From the NCBI GenBank assembly GCA_011065065.1, contig JAAKFL010000055.1:1-10128 (forward strand): a stretch of 10,128 bases of DNA, read 5' to 3'. Positions within the stretch are counted from its first letter, which is position 1, and each line of letters opens with the position of its first letter. A program made the position numbers and the translations under genes. The notes beneath the pieces were generated by a model, which was given only the letters and a program-made list of their open reading frames with translations, did not search any database and was not told the origin of the DNA. This DNA is from Chlamydiota bacterium (GTDB lineage Bacteria > Chlamydiota > Chlamydiia > Chlamydiales > SLFE01). Positions 1-6,372 of this stretch are shown here, one piece after another.

Positions 1-49
1 GTTTCTTCGCGTTTCTTCGCGATCTTCGCGATCTTCGCGGTTAAATTTA
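1..49. repeat. Tandem 9-10 bp TCTTCGCG repeats ending in GGTTAAATT
   Basis: GTTTCTTCGC occurs twice (1-20), GATCTTCGC occurs twice (21-38), and the array ends in GGTTAAATTTAT. The terminal CTTCGCGGTTAAATT recurs in inverted orientation at about 5490-5505, so this is one member of a dispersed family and not a unique microsatellite. The repeat may continue left of the window. Confidence 0.75.
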
Positions 50-109
50 TAAGCCATTTACACCAAAATAAACATATCGCTACTTACATGAAAAATGCGA
101 AAGTCGAAC

Positions 110-130
110 CTGCGTCTCTGCGTTTTTTTC
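110..130. repeat. Short CTGCGTCTCTGCG-T7 repeat
   Basis: CTGCGTCTCTGCG followed by seven T. The same CTCTGCG plus T-run core occurs at 6434-6455, and in inverted orientation at about 5538-5560. It is a member of the same intergenic repeat family as the block at 1-49. Confidence 0.65.
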
Positions 131-279
131 TATCTTTAAGATCACTATTTGCAATGGATGTACATGCATAAGGTGCTGACGTGAGTTAAGTTGACGCGTA
201 TGCGAAGATGAGCGAAAAAATGATTTTGCTAGACAAATAATGATTTGCGACTAGATAATCATGCATTAATTCTCAAAAT

Positions 280-286
280 GGAGGGG
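280..286 (+). promoter_or_regulatory. Ribosome binding site for the gene at 289
   Basis: GGAGGGG lies 2 to 4 bases before the ATG at 289. The spacing is short, but the match to the anti-Shine-Dalgarno sequence is strong. It is the main reason to accept this small reading frame as a gene. Confidence 0.6.
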
Positions 287-288
287 CT

Positions 289-609
289 ATGAATAACGAT
301 TGTCAGTGTACTTTTAAACTAACATCCAGAAGACTGTATGGTTGTGCAACGCGAGATTCTACTGAATACGCATTACCATGCGAAACGGCGGTTAAATTTT
401 TAAAAGGGCTTGAACCATATGTTATGCCCCAATATGGCCCTCCGCACAAAGTTCAAAACATGAAAATGGAAAGATCTGGGTTCGAATACGCAGCAGAACG
501 AGAGACAACCCCCTGGTTGGCTGCAGAACAAATCCAATTGTTTGTGGAGTGTGGAACCTGTTTGCCCGGAGCCGTAAAAACCAAACCTGAAAAAAAATCA
601 GCTTTGTGA
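289..609 (+). CDS. Small Cys-rich hypothetical protein, possibly truncated at its 3' end
   Basis: I do not recognise this 106-residue protein. The ATG has a strong GGAGGGG just upstream. It has six cysteines: a C5-x-C7 pair at the N-terminus, C19, C31, and a C88-x-x-C91 pair near the C-terminus. That pattern would suit metal binding or disulphides. There is no signal peptide and no membrane segment. The mid-part (residues 36-60) is rich in Pro, Tyr and Met. The last residues are Lys-rich (PEKKSAL). The stop codon TGA (607-609) lies inside the 78-bp inverted copy of the protease gene that begins at 603. The natural 3' end may therefore have been replaced when that copy arrived, with the final Leu and stop contributed by foreign sequence. 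It does not overlap the convergent protease gene. Coding status is likely, function unknown. Confidence 0.6.
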   Translation: MNNDCQCTFKLTSRRLYGCATRDSTEYALPCETAVKFLKGLEPYVMPQYGPPHKVQNMKMERSGFEYAAERETTPWLAAEQIQLFVECGTCLPGAVKTKPEKKSAL

Positions 610-680
610 TCGACTTATTTCATGATCCAAGTTGTATGGAAAAAATGGGTGTTGCTGAGGATATTAGATACAGAATTAAC
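603..680 (+). repeat. 78-bp perfect inverted repeat, left copy
   Basis: Read on the plus strand, this 78-bp segment is identical to the minus-strand sequence at 1334-1411, with no mismatch. It corresponds exactly to 26 codons (Phe-Val-Ile-Asp to Arg-Ile-Asn) of the protease gene at 761-1513. Similarity stops abruptly on both sides. The left copy has no start codon of its own and is out of frame with the upstream gene, although it supplies that gene's stop codon. Confidence 0.95.
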
Positions 681-682
681 AA

Positions 683-760
683 TTAAGTTTTTTTGTCCCA
701 TATGTCAAAATCTATCGAGACATCTTGCCTTCCTTCAATTGCGGCTTCTATTTTTTTTAT
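683..760 (-). pseudogene. In-frame C-terminal tail of the M48-like protease, cut off by a TGA
   Basis: Directly after the TGA (761-763) of the protease gene, the same frame stays open for 25 codons and ends at TAA (683-685). It starts IKKIEAAIEG and ends DIWDKKT. M48 proteases often have a late HPS-x-x-x-R-I element. Here YPSLSS-stop-IKKIEA fits it position by position, with the stop where Arg is expected, so a CGA-to-TGA transition explains the break. I infer that the ancestral protein was 25 residues longer. Read-through or a sequencing error are the alternatives. Confidence 0.65.
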
Positions 761-1513
761 TCAACTGGACAGTGATGGGTACCTAAGATCATTTCGGAAC
801 TCCCCTTCAGAAGAAAAATAAGTTGTTAGGCCAGAACAATAAGCTTCTATAGAAATCTTTCGAATGGTCTTAAAATAACGAACCCCAGATATCAATTCCT
901 CCGTTGAAGCTGCACTAATCGCATCTGAGTCAGCTCTTCTTTCTGCATATGACCAATAAAAATTTTGAAATATAATGCCTGAAAAAACTCCAATAAAATG
1001 TGAAAGCAAAAAACCCTGAACAGATTCTTTTCTTTCTGCAATGTAAGGAATATAACCTGAAAAATAAGTTGATGCAATGGAGGTTACCAATCCAACTAGA
1101 CCAACATAAAGTGTATCATTATTTTTTATATGTGAAATCTCATGAAGCAATCCAAATTGTGACCTTTTCCTAAGAACTAATTTTCCCGAATCTTCAGATT
1201 TAACATGTAAATGCCCAATGTTTATGCAAGCTCCAGAGTTCATAATAGCAGAAGAAACACCTTCTGCAGACATATACCATCCCATCAATTCAGAAATCGT
1301 TTCGTGTAACTCCTCCTCTTTGCAATTAGGATCGTTAATTCTGTATCTAATATCCTCAGCAACACCCATTTTTTCCATACAACTTGGATCATGAAATAAG
1401 TCGATCACAAAATTGTTACCTCTGTATGGTTTTTTTGGATAAGCATTCCATACATCACAAACAAACGGAACGCAACTGAGATAAGGCAAAGAAGCAATAG
1501 AATAATTAATCAT
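761..1513 (-). CDS. M48-like zinc metalloprotease, membrane-associated, probably C-terminally truncated
   Basis: Likely a zinc-dependent endopeptidase of the HtpX/Ste24/Oma1 type (family M48). The zinc and catalytic motif HEISH lies at about residues 124-128 from the ATG, in the context LLHEISHIKNND. The third ligand is expected in AERRADSDA (ExxAD) about 65 residues later, which is the M48 arrangement. Two hydrophobic stretches between these motifs (around GLVGLVTSIAS and FLLSHFIGVFSGIIF) look like membrane hairpin segments, again typical of M48. I chose the ATG at 1513 (250 aa). A TTG at 1528 would add five residues, and neither has a clear ribosome binding site. The N-terminal part (residues 1-60) is not a recognisable domain. 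Codons for Phe35 to Asn60 (1334-1411) are duplicated in inverted orientation at 603-680. A TGA ends the frame 25 codons before the probable ancestral terminus. Active-site residues are intact, so a shortened enzyme may still be made. Substrate unknown. Confidence 0.7.
   Translation of the reverse strand: MINYSIASLPYLSCVPFVCDVWNAYPKKPYRGNNFVIDLFHDPSCMEKMGVAEDIRYRINDPNCKEEELHETISELMGWYMSAEGVSSAIMNSGACINIGHLHVKSEDSGKLVLRKRSQFGLLHEISHIKNNDTLYVGLVGLVTSIASTYFSGYIPYIAERKESVQGFLLSHFIGVFSGIIFQNFYWSYAERRADSDAISAASTEELISGVRYFKTIRKISIEAYCSGLTTYFSSEGEFRNDLRYPSLSS
1334..1411 (-). repeat. 78-bp perfect inverted repeat, right copy (inside the protease gene)
   Basis: This is the partner of 603-680. It lies in the coding sequence of the M48-like gene and is probably the source copy, because it continues as open reading frame on both sides. 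The arms are separated by 653 bp (681-1333), which contain the catalytic two-thirds of the gene. Confidence 0.95.
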
Positions 1514-1548
1514 TAAAATCAAAACCAATATTTAAGTTTATTGTGAAG

Positions 1549-1578
1549 ATGATAACATGAAATCAGATAAAGGACAAA
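1549..1578 (-). promoter_or_regulatory. Possible sigma70-type promoter for the protease gene
   Basis: On the minus strand TTGTCC (1573-1578) and TATCAT (1549-1554) are separated by 18 bp. This gives a predicted start near 1542 and a leader of about 30 nt to the ATG at 1513. It matches 4/6 and 5/6 of the consensus. This is sequence similarity only, in an AT-rich spacer. Confidence 0.4.
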
Positions 1579-1820
1579 AAAAGTATTCGTTCAGGGGGTA
1601 TTAGGAGCACAAAACAAAGATGTAATAATGTTTAGGTTGTGAATTAACTGCAAGGTGTGAACCTAACTTGCATTAATCTCTGATAAATAGAATCTTGCGG
1701 AGGAATTTATCATCCTTAGAATTAGCCTGAAAGGCTATAGTTCCTAAACTGTTAATCTTAAAAAAAGTATGCTTAATACCCCGTGAACGCATTCCAAAAA
1801 GAACCTATTAAACCTATCTC

Positions 1821-1855
1821 AATTATCTGCGGCAATCTGTGTTTATCTGCGGCTG
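1821..1855. repeat. TCTGCGG-type intergenic repeat
   Basis: ATCTGCGGC, AATCTGTGTTT and ATCTGCGGC follow one another, giving a degenerate tandem of about 10 bp. It ends four bases before the smc stop codon. It is another variant of the TTCGCG/TCTGCG repeat family seen at 1-49, 110-130, 5490-5560 and 6373-6455. Confidence 0.65.
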
Positions 1856-1858
1856 TAC

Positions 1859-4800
1859 TCACGCTTCCACCAGCTCTGGTTCGGCATAGGCCTTGTCCTT
1901 CTCGAACTCGAGCGACAACAACTTCGAGATGCCCTTTTCCTCCATGGTGACCCCATACAGCGTATCCGCAATGGCCATGGTCCTCTTGTTGTGAGTGATG
2001 ATGATAAATTGACACCTTCCCGCAAATTGCTTCAAGACTTCCACAAATCGCTGAATATTCGAATCATCCAGTGGAGCGTCAATCTCATCCAAAATACAGA
2101 ATGGTGAGGGCTTCACCTCAAATAGAGCAAAGAGGAGCGCCAACGCAGTTAGGCATTTTTCTCCTCCAGAAAGAAGAGTAATAGACCGCATGTACTTTCC
2201 TGGCGGTTTCGCGGTGATTTCAATTCCGGCTTCTAGGACATCTTCTGAACCGACAAGTTTCAAGTCGGCTTCTCCACCACTGAAAAGAATTTCAAAATTC
2301 TTGCGGAAATTCACGCGCACAGCTTCAAAAGTCTCTTCATACAGCTTGCGACTTTCATGCTCGAGTTCGGTAATGATCGCGCAAAGCTCTTCCTTTGATT
2401 CTTCCAAATCCTGAACTTGCTGCAAAAGAAACTCATATCGATCAGCATGCTCCTCTTTCTCTTCTATCGCTTCCATATTCACAGGACCTAGCTTGTCAAT
2501 TTCACGTCGGATCGCTTTGACCTCACGTTCAGCTTCTTGCAAGTTTGGAATTTGTTCGATCTCGGATAGCTCTTCATTATCCATTGATAACTGATACCGT
2601 TCATCGAGCTCATGCTGAAGCGCCTCGCAAGTAGATGTCAGTTGAGATTGACGAATTTCAAAACTGTTTTTTTGTTCGATTAGCTTTTTCTCATGAGATC
2701 GTTTATCGGTAGTTTCCGAGTCAAGTTCCTCGATACGAGATTTATGTTGGGTCACGCGCTCTTTTTCTTCTTCTAATGATTGTTCTATTTTTGCGATGGA
2801 TTCTTCTGTTTTTTGGAGATCGTCGTCTTGGTTGCCATCTTCGGATTCAATCTGATCTTTAACATTTTGGCAGTTCTCGATCTCTTTTTGAATCTTCTCG
2901 GTTTGCAGATCAGCCTCCTGAATCCTCATCACAATCACATTCAAGTGATAGGACAGCTCCTGTTTCTTATCGAGAAGCTTTTGGAAGGCAGCTTCTTTTT
3001 CTTGAAGGACCTGTTTTTGTTGAGCCAGCCGATTCAATTGTTCTTCAAGAGCTGATTCTGTATTGGTATTCATTTCAATACTTTCAGAAGCCAACTTTTT
3101 GGTGCTCTCATGCTGTTGTGCCAGCTCATTTAGCTTTTGTGTTAAATCATGAATGGTTTTTTCATGAGTCTTGATTTCTTGATCCAATTCTTCTTTATCA
3201 TTTTCTGCTTTTTTGAGATCCGTTATCCCTCTTTGAAGTGCAAAGTTGACTTCGACGAGATTCATCTCTTCTTTACGTAGAGCTTTATCCACTTCACCTT
3301 TTTCCTGTTGAAGACTTTGACGTTTCTCAGAAAGATTCTGAAGTTGTGCTTCCAGCTGGATTTTATCTTTTTCCAGTTTGGAAATTTTTCGATTGAGAGA
3401 TTTGAGTTCTACTTCTCTGACAAAAGTATTATTTTCTTCTTTCCCTGGGTAGAACACCACACGATGACGATCCACAAACGCGTTGTCATGAGTGCAGTAT
3501 TCAAACGAAGCTTGATCTCCCAACTTGAAAACAGTCTCAGGACTTTCTACAATGTGGATATTATGCAAGAAATGGCACACAATATCATTTGTCTCTTCAT
3601 GTGGTAGTAAAGCAATCAATTGAGTCTCATGTTTACTTAAATGGGCCAAGCAAAGTATTGAAAAATCCTTAAGACCTTGTTGTCTTGAAAAATCGAGAAC
3701 GCTCTGGAAATCTTCATCCGTTTTCACAACAAGAGTTTGTGAGTAGGGACGAAGGGCAACAGAAAGTGATTCTGGCAGCTTTTCGTCCAAGGTCAATACT
3801 TCGTAGAGCCCTTGCAATTTTTGATAAAGGGGAGAACTTTCTCTTTTTGATTCCTGCACCAAACGTTTTGTTCCAGCAGAAAACCCTTGCATCTCCTCTT
3901 TGAGCTTCATCAGAACTTTCTTTTGAGCCTGAGCTTCAGTCAGTGTTTTGTCCAGTTGATTGAGATCATTTTGAGTATTCTGAACCTCGTCTTGGCAGGT
4001 TTTGATTTCCTCTTCCACATTAGTCAAAATCTCTTTTTGATCATCCACAGACTTCGAAACTTCCGCCATCTGCTTTTTCTTGTGTTCAAGAGTGGACGAC
4101 ATGGAACGGAGATCTTCAATCATTTGTGCATAAGCTAACTTCGCTTGATCACGTCGCTCATGGAAATGATCACACTGCAATTTCGCTTGCTTCCACTCCC
4201 CTTCCACTTCATTCTCTTTTTGTATCAACTCTAGCCGCTTCCGCTGCGCTGTGACTTGTTGATCCCGAAGACCAGACACATATAAATCCAATTCTTCTGT
4301 TTGCTTTCTTTCATCATTCAGATTGGTTTCTTGTTCCGCAACTAACGCTTCAAGCTCATTCTTTTGAGTGGCGAACTCATTCTGTTCCTTTTTATAAGAA
4401 CCAATTTTCTCATCATTTTCTTTGATTTCAACGGTGAGCATTTCCATCTTTTCAAGAGATTCTTGAAGCTTCTCTTTCTTCATCAAAATCGTTTGTTCTT
4501 GAACCTCGCGTTCACTACGCACCTTATAGAGAGACTCACTTTTCGACCGCAATACTAGCTCCCGCTCTTCCTGAAAAGCTCTCGCCTGAGCCAACTCGTT
4601 TTCCTTTGCCATAAGCTCATTTGAAGTCGTCTCTAGGACACCGTGCAGTTCATCCTTTTTCCCCACAACAACACTATTTTGTTCATTCAGATGGCGCCAT
4701 TTGGAAACTAGAAGACTTTTGTCAAGAGAATCCAGCCGATCTTTTTTCTCACGATAAATCATCGCCTTTTGAGCTTGCCGTTCAGCAGTCTTTTTCTGTT

Positions 4801-5398
4801 TTTCCACTTCTGTGAGGATATCGCGAACTCTGGCAATATTATCTTCTGTTTTCTTCAGATTACGAAGCGTTTCTTTTTTCCGTGTGATGAATCGTGAGAT
4901 TCCTGCCACCTCTTCAATGATCGTGCGCCGCTCGACGGGGTTAAGGTAGATCACCTCGTCGATTTTTCCCTGTTCGAAAATCGCAATCGAATTTTTACCA
5001 ACACCGGTTCCTGAAAGGAGATCTTCGATATCCTTGAGCCTTACCGTGTTACCATTGATCTTATAGTTCGATTGGCCGTCTCGATAGAGAGTACGGGTGA
5101 TGGCCACCTCGTTATATTCAGTGGGGAGAACCCCTTCAACGTCCGAAAGGGTGATTGTCACTTCAGCGAAATTCAGAGGCTTACGGGTTTGGGTCCCTGA
5201 GAAAATCACATCGGCCATCGCAGGGCTTCGCAACGATTTCGCCGATTTTTCCCCTGTCACCCAACGGATCGCATCAGCAATATTCGATTTTCCGCATCCA
5301 TTAGGGCCGACAATGGCGGTAATTCCCTTTCCAAATTTTAGAGTTGTCCTCTCGGAAAATGATTTAAACCCCTGTAATATAAAGTGTTTTAAATGCAA
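1859..5398 (-). CDS. smc: Chromosome partition protein SMC
   Basis: SMC ATPase that dimerises at its hinge and, with ScpA/ScpB, compacts and resolves replicated chromosomes. At 1179 aa it is a normal full-length bacterial SMC. The N-terminal head (1-165) has Walker A GPNGCGKSN (31-39), an R-loop Arg (about 57) and Q-loop FEQGKIDEV (Gln143). A coiled coil runs from about 170 to 505, the hinge from about 515 to 660, and the returning coil from about 665 to 1000. The C-terminal head has the ABC signature LSGGE (1076-1080), Walker B CILDEIDAP (Asp1104, Glu1105), D-loop LDDSN (1110-1114) and H-loop His1136. All catalytic motifs are intact. The hinge is divergent: the Gly-rich GG elements usual at its end are reduced to one PG (about 651-652). 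The start is TTG, supported by AGGAGG six bases upstream and by alignment of MHLKHFILQGFKSF with the usual SMC N-terminus. scpA/scpB are not in the window. It appears to be a single-gene transcript. Confidence 0.97.
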   Translation of the reverse strand: MHLKHFILQGFKSFSERTTLKFGKGITAIVGPNGCGKSNIADAIRWVTGEKSAKSLRSPAMADVIFSGTQTRKPLNFAEVTITLSDVEGVLPTEYNEVAITRTLYRDGQSNYKINGNTVRLKDIEDLLSGTGVGKNSIAIFEQGKIDEVIYLNPVERRTIIEEVAGISRFITRKKETLRNLKKTEDNIARVRDILTEVEKQKKTAERQAQKAMIYREKKDRLDSLDKSLLVSKWRHLNEQNSVVVGKKDELHGVLETTSNELMAKENELAQARAFQEERELVLRSKSESLYKVRSEREVQEQTILMKKEKLQESLEKMEMLTVEIKENDEKIGSYKKEQNEFATQKNELEALVAEQETNLNDERKQTEELDLYVSGLRDQQVTAQRKRLELIQKENEVEGEWKQAKLQCDHFHERRDQAKLAYAQMIEDLRSMSSTLEHKKKQMAEVSKSVDDQKEILTNVEEEIKTCQDEVQNTQNDLNQLDKTLTEAQAQKKVLMKLKEEMQGFSAGTKRLVQESKRESSPLYQKLQGLYEVLTLDEKLPESLSVALRPYSQTLVVKTDEDFQSVLDFSRQQGLKDFSILCLAHLSKHETQLIALLPHEETNDIVCHFLHNIHIVESPETVFKLGDQASFEYCTHDNAFVDRHRVVFYPGKEENNTFVREVELKSLNRKISKLEKDKIQLEAQLQNLSEKRQSLQQEKGEVDKALRKEEMNLVEVNFALQRGITDLKKAENDKEELDQEIKTHEKTIHDLTQKLNELAQQHESTKKLASESIEMNTNTESALEEQLNRLAQQKQVLQEKEAAFQKLLDKKQELSYHLNVIVMRIQEADLQTEKIQKEIENCQNVKDQIESEDGNQDDDLQKTEESIAKIEQSLEEEKERVTQHKSRIEELDSETTDKRSHEKKLIEQKNSFEIRQSQLTSTCEALQHELDERYQLSMDNEELSEIEQIPNLQEAEREVKAIRREIDKLGPVNMEAIEEKEEHADRYEFLLQQVQDLEESKEELCAIITELEHESRKLYEETFEAVRVNFRKNFEILFSGGEADLKLVGSEDVLEAGIEITAKPPGKYMRSITLLSGGEKCLTALALLFALFEVKPSPFCILDEIDAPLDDSNIQRFVEVLKQFAGRCQFIIITHNKRTMAIADTLYGVTMEEKGISKLLSLEFEKDKAYAEPELVEA

Positions 5399-5404
5399 AA
5401 CGGG

Positions 5405-5410
5405 CCTCCT
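5405..5410 (-). promoter_or_regulatory. Ribosome binding site deciding the smc TTG start
   Basis: AGGAGG on the minus strand, six bases before the TTG at 5398. It is a full consensus Shine-Dalgarno at ideal spacing, which settles the non-ATG start. Confidence 0.85.
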
Positions 5411-5425
5411 ATTAATTAAGATTCC

Positions 5426-5454
5426 ATTGTAGCAAGACTGTAATAATCAATCAA
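5426..5454 (-). promoter_or_regulatory. Probable smc promoter (sigma70 type)
   Basis: On the minus strand TTGATT (5449-5454) and TACAAT (5426-5431) are separated by 17 bp, which puts the start near 5419 and gives a leader of about 20 nt that includes the ribosome binding site. It matches 4/6 at -35 and 5/6 at -10. Confidence 0.55.
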
Positions 5455-5489
5455 AACTAAAAGGTCATGTTCGTTTGGGTCCTTAGGGA

Positions 5490-5560
5490 ATTTAACCGCG
5501 AAGCACGTGATCTCAAATAAAAATTATTAGAGTTAGAAAAAAAACGCAGAGTCACAGAGA
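5490..5560. repeat. TTAACCGCGAAG and ACGCAGAG repeat blocks
   Basis: AATTTAACCGCGAAG at about 5490-5505 is the reverse complement of the end of the block at 34-48. A run of A followed by ACGCAGAGTCACAGAG (about 5538-5560) is the inverted form of the CTCTGCG-T7 core at 110-130 and 6434-6455. About 30 bp of AT-rich sequence separates them. Confidence 0.6.
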
Positions 5561-5566
5561 AATTTA

Positions 5567-5621
5567 CTTTATTTAAGGCGCTTAGGTTCTAAATAGAAAT
5601 CTCGACCAAGAGCTTATTGAG
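5567..5621 (-). pseudogene. 3'-end remnant of an F-box/propeller gene
   Basis: On the minus strand 5619-5589 encodes LNKLLVEISI-stop. This matches the C-termini of the intact F-box genes (SENKDPVEISI and SEDKALVEIFI). DNA identity extends beyond the stop: 5567-5606 matches 6468-6507 at 37 of 40 positions, including the 3' flank CTTTATTTAAGGCGCTT. Upstream of the Asn codon (above about 5621) no further similarity is evident. I infer a tail left by deletion or recombination of a family member. Confidence 0.7.
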
Positions 5622-5727
5622 AGAATATGAGATAAATTAAACGATTAGTAAATCATGACTCTCATATCCTCCCTCCGAGCTCTTGCGTGTTCAGTGGTGA
5701 ATTATGCAGCAAAGCCTTGGAAAAATG

Positions 5728-5746
5728 AGGCCTAGGCCTGTGCCTA
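5728..5746 (-). terminator. Weak terminator candidate after the SnoaL-like gene
   Basis: AGGCCTAGGCCT (5728-5739) is a perfect 12-bp palindrome just past the stop codon. A second pairing, TAGGC/GCCTA (5733-5737 with 5742-5746), overlaps the stop codon. In the minus-strand transcript a run of five U (5725-5721) follows two bases later. The stems are only 4-5 bp, so efficiency is doubtful. Confidence 0.35.
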
Positions 5747-6193
5747 TTTTTCTGGGTGAGCGTATGAAATCATAATTTTCCAAGTGCCGTCAGGCTGCTT
5801 TTTGAAAATATCCAGTCCTTTTTCACGGATGATCAGAGGATTGGTTTGATTTTTACCTGAAATTGTTAATGTCCAAATTAGCCGAACAATGGCAATATCA
5901 TCACTGACGATCATCTGCTCGATTGTCGGAACATCATAGCGAAAGGTCTTATTGGGATGATGTATCGATTGTGACAGTGTCTCGCACATTTGGTCATAAT
6001 TGCGATCTTTGGTTCCTGGATAGCTCGCGATCAAATCGGGAGCAAAAAGCTTGCAAACGCCTTGTAGATTTCGGGAATTAAAATCCTTTGACCATTTTTC
6101 CAAAGTTTGAGTGATTTGCAATCGAGACTCTTCTACAGATGCAGATAAAACACTGCATGATAGGATTGCAATAAATATCCAGAATTGAAACAT
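5744..6193 (-). CDS. Exported SnoaL/NTF2-like (DUF4440-type) protein
   Basis: Small single-domain protein of the NTF2-like superfamily, probably outside the cytoplasm. The N-terminus FQFWIFIAILSCSVLSA is a hydrophobic signal sequence. It offers a signal peptidase I site after LSA, and also an imperfect lipobox (ILSC), so a lipoprotein is possible. The mature part has the expected order: an N-terminal helix (LQITQTLEKWSKDFNSRN), the 'voided' helix region around LFAPDLIASYPG, and C-terminal strands ending in KKQPDGTWKIMISYAHP. The QPDGTWKI ending is characteristic of SnoaL/DUF4440 proteins. Many relatives bind small hydrophobic ligands or are ketosteroid-isomerase-like, but no catalytic set can be assigned. 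I chose the ATG at 6193 (149 aa) because AAGGAG lies six bases upstream. The ATG at 6199 directly abuts that site. It has its own promoter and seems monocistronic. Confidence 0.8.
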   Translation of the reverse strand: MFQFWIFIAILSCSVLSASVEESRLQITQTLEKWSKDFNSRNLQGVCKLFAPDLIASYPGTKDRNYDQMCETLSQSIHHPNKTFRYDVPTIEQMIVSDDIAIVRLIWTLTISGKNQTNPLIIREKGLDIFKKQPDGTWKIMISYAHPEK

Positions 6194-6236
6194 GCTCATC
6201 TCCTTTTTATGACCCTAATCTATCAGATGGCAATGA

Positions 6237-6265
6237 AATAAACCAAGCCAGTCCTGGGCTGTCAA
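6237..6265 (-). promoter_or_regulatory. Probable sigma70 promoter of the SnoaL-like gene
   Basis: A perfect -35 TTGACA (6260-6265) and TTTATT as -10 (6237-6242, 4/6) are separated by exactly 17 bp on the minus strand. AT-rich sequence lies upstream. The predicted start near 6230 gives a leader of about 37 nt with the AAGGAG site at its end. Confidence 0.55.
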
Positions 6266-6372
6266 AAATCTTGATTTTTATTCATAAAAAAAAATTATGA
6301 CAGAGGATTATTTTATTCCATTTTCCATGTTTATTTATTGCAGAAGTTCATAATTCCGAGATCATTTAAGGA

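Larger units (their letters stand above)
1..288. other. Intergenic region with degenerate repeats
   Basis: No gene is supported here. It holds two blocks of the dispersed TTCGCG/TCTGCG repeat family (1-49 and 110-130, listed separately). At 219-259 there is an imperfect direct repeat of about 20 bp: AATGATTTTGCTAGACAAAT is followed by a similar unit starting AATGATTTGCGACTAG. I looked for a sigma70-type promoter for the gene at 289. A TTGACG at 191-196 has no credible -10 partner, and GATAAT at 254-259 has no properly spaced -35, so none is called. Confidence 0.6.
1529..1858. other. Gene-free spacer between the protease gene and smc
   Basis: About 330 bp with no supported coding frame. Near the left end is a possible promoter for the protease gene (separate entry). 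TAGCCT-GAA-AGGCTA at about 1724-1738 can form a small 6-bp hairpin, but no T-run follows on either strand, so I do not call a terminator. The right end (1821-1855) is a repeat block that reaches almost to the smc stop codon. Confidence 0.55.
5399..5743. other. smc upstream spacer with repeats and an F-box gene remnant
   Basis: From left to right it holds the smc ribosome binding site and promoter, repeat blocks at about 5490-5560, the decayed tail of an F-box gene (5567-5621), about 100 bp with no recognisable content, and a palindrome at 5728-5739 next to the end of the SnoaL-like gene. No intact gene is supported. Confidence 0.65.

Noticed and set aside
1..49. CRISPR array
   Set aside because: The units are 9-10 bp with no unique spacers between them.
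191..259. Promoter for the gene at 289 (TTGACG at 191, GATAAT at 254)
   Set aside because: No -35/-10 pair has acceptable spacing.
603..680. Inverted repeats as ends of an insertion sequence
   Set aside because: The arms are internal protease codons, there is no transposase between them and no target duplication is visible.
761..763. TGA read as Trp (recoding) in the protease gene
   Set aside because: smc and the small gene at 289 end in TGA as a normal stop, no other gene here has an in-frame TGA, and the homologous position is expected to be Arg.
892..1077. 61-codon minus-strand frame inside the protease gene, and a 69-codon antisense frame at 8250-8459
   Set aside because: Shadow frames of the protease and TPR genes, without ribosome sites or protein-like features.
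1724..1738. TAGCCT-GAA-AGGCTA hairpin as smc terminator
   Set aside because: The stem is short, it lies about 120 bp beyond the smc stop, and no U-run follows on the minus strand.
1773..5432. Many other open frames on both strands across smc, some 60-110 codons long
   Set aside because: They lie within a strongly supported 1179-codon gene, lack ribosome binding sites and recognisable motifs, and are low-complexity translations typical of antisense coiled-coil DNA.
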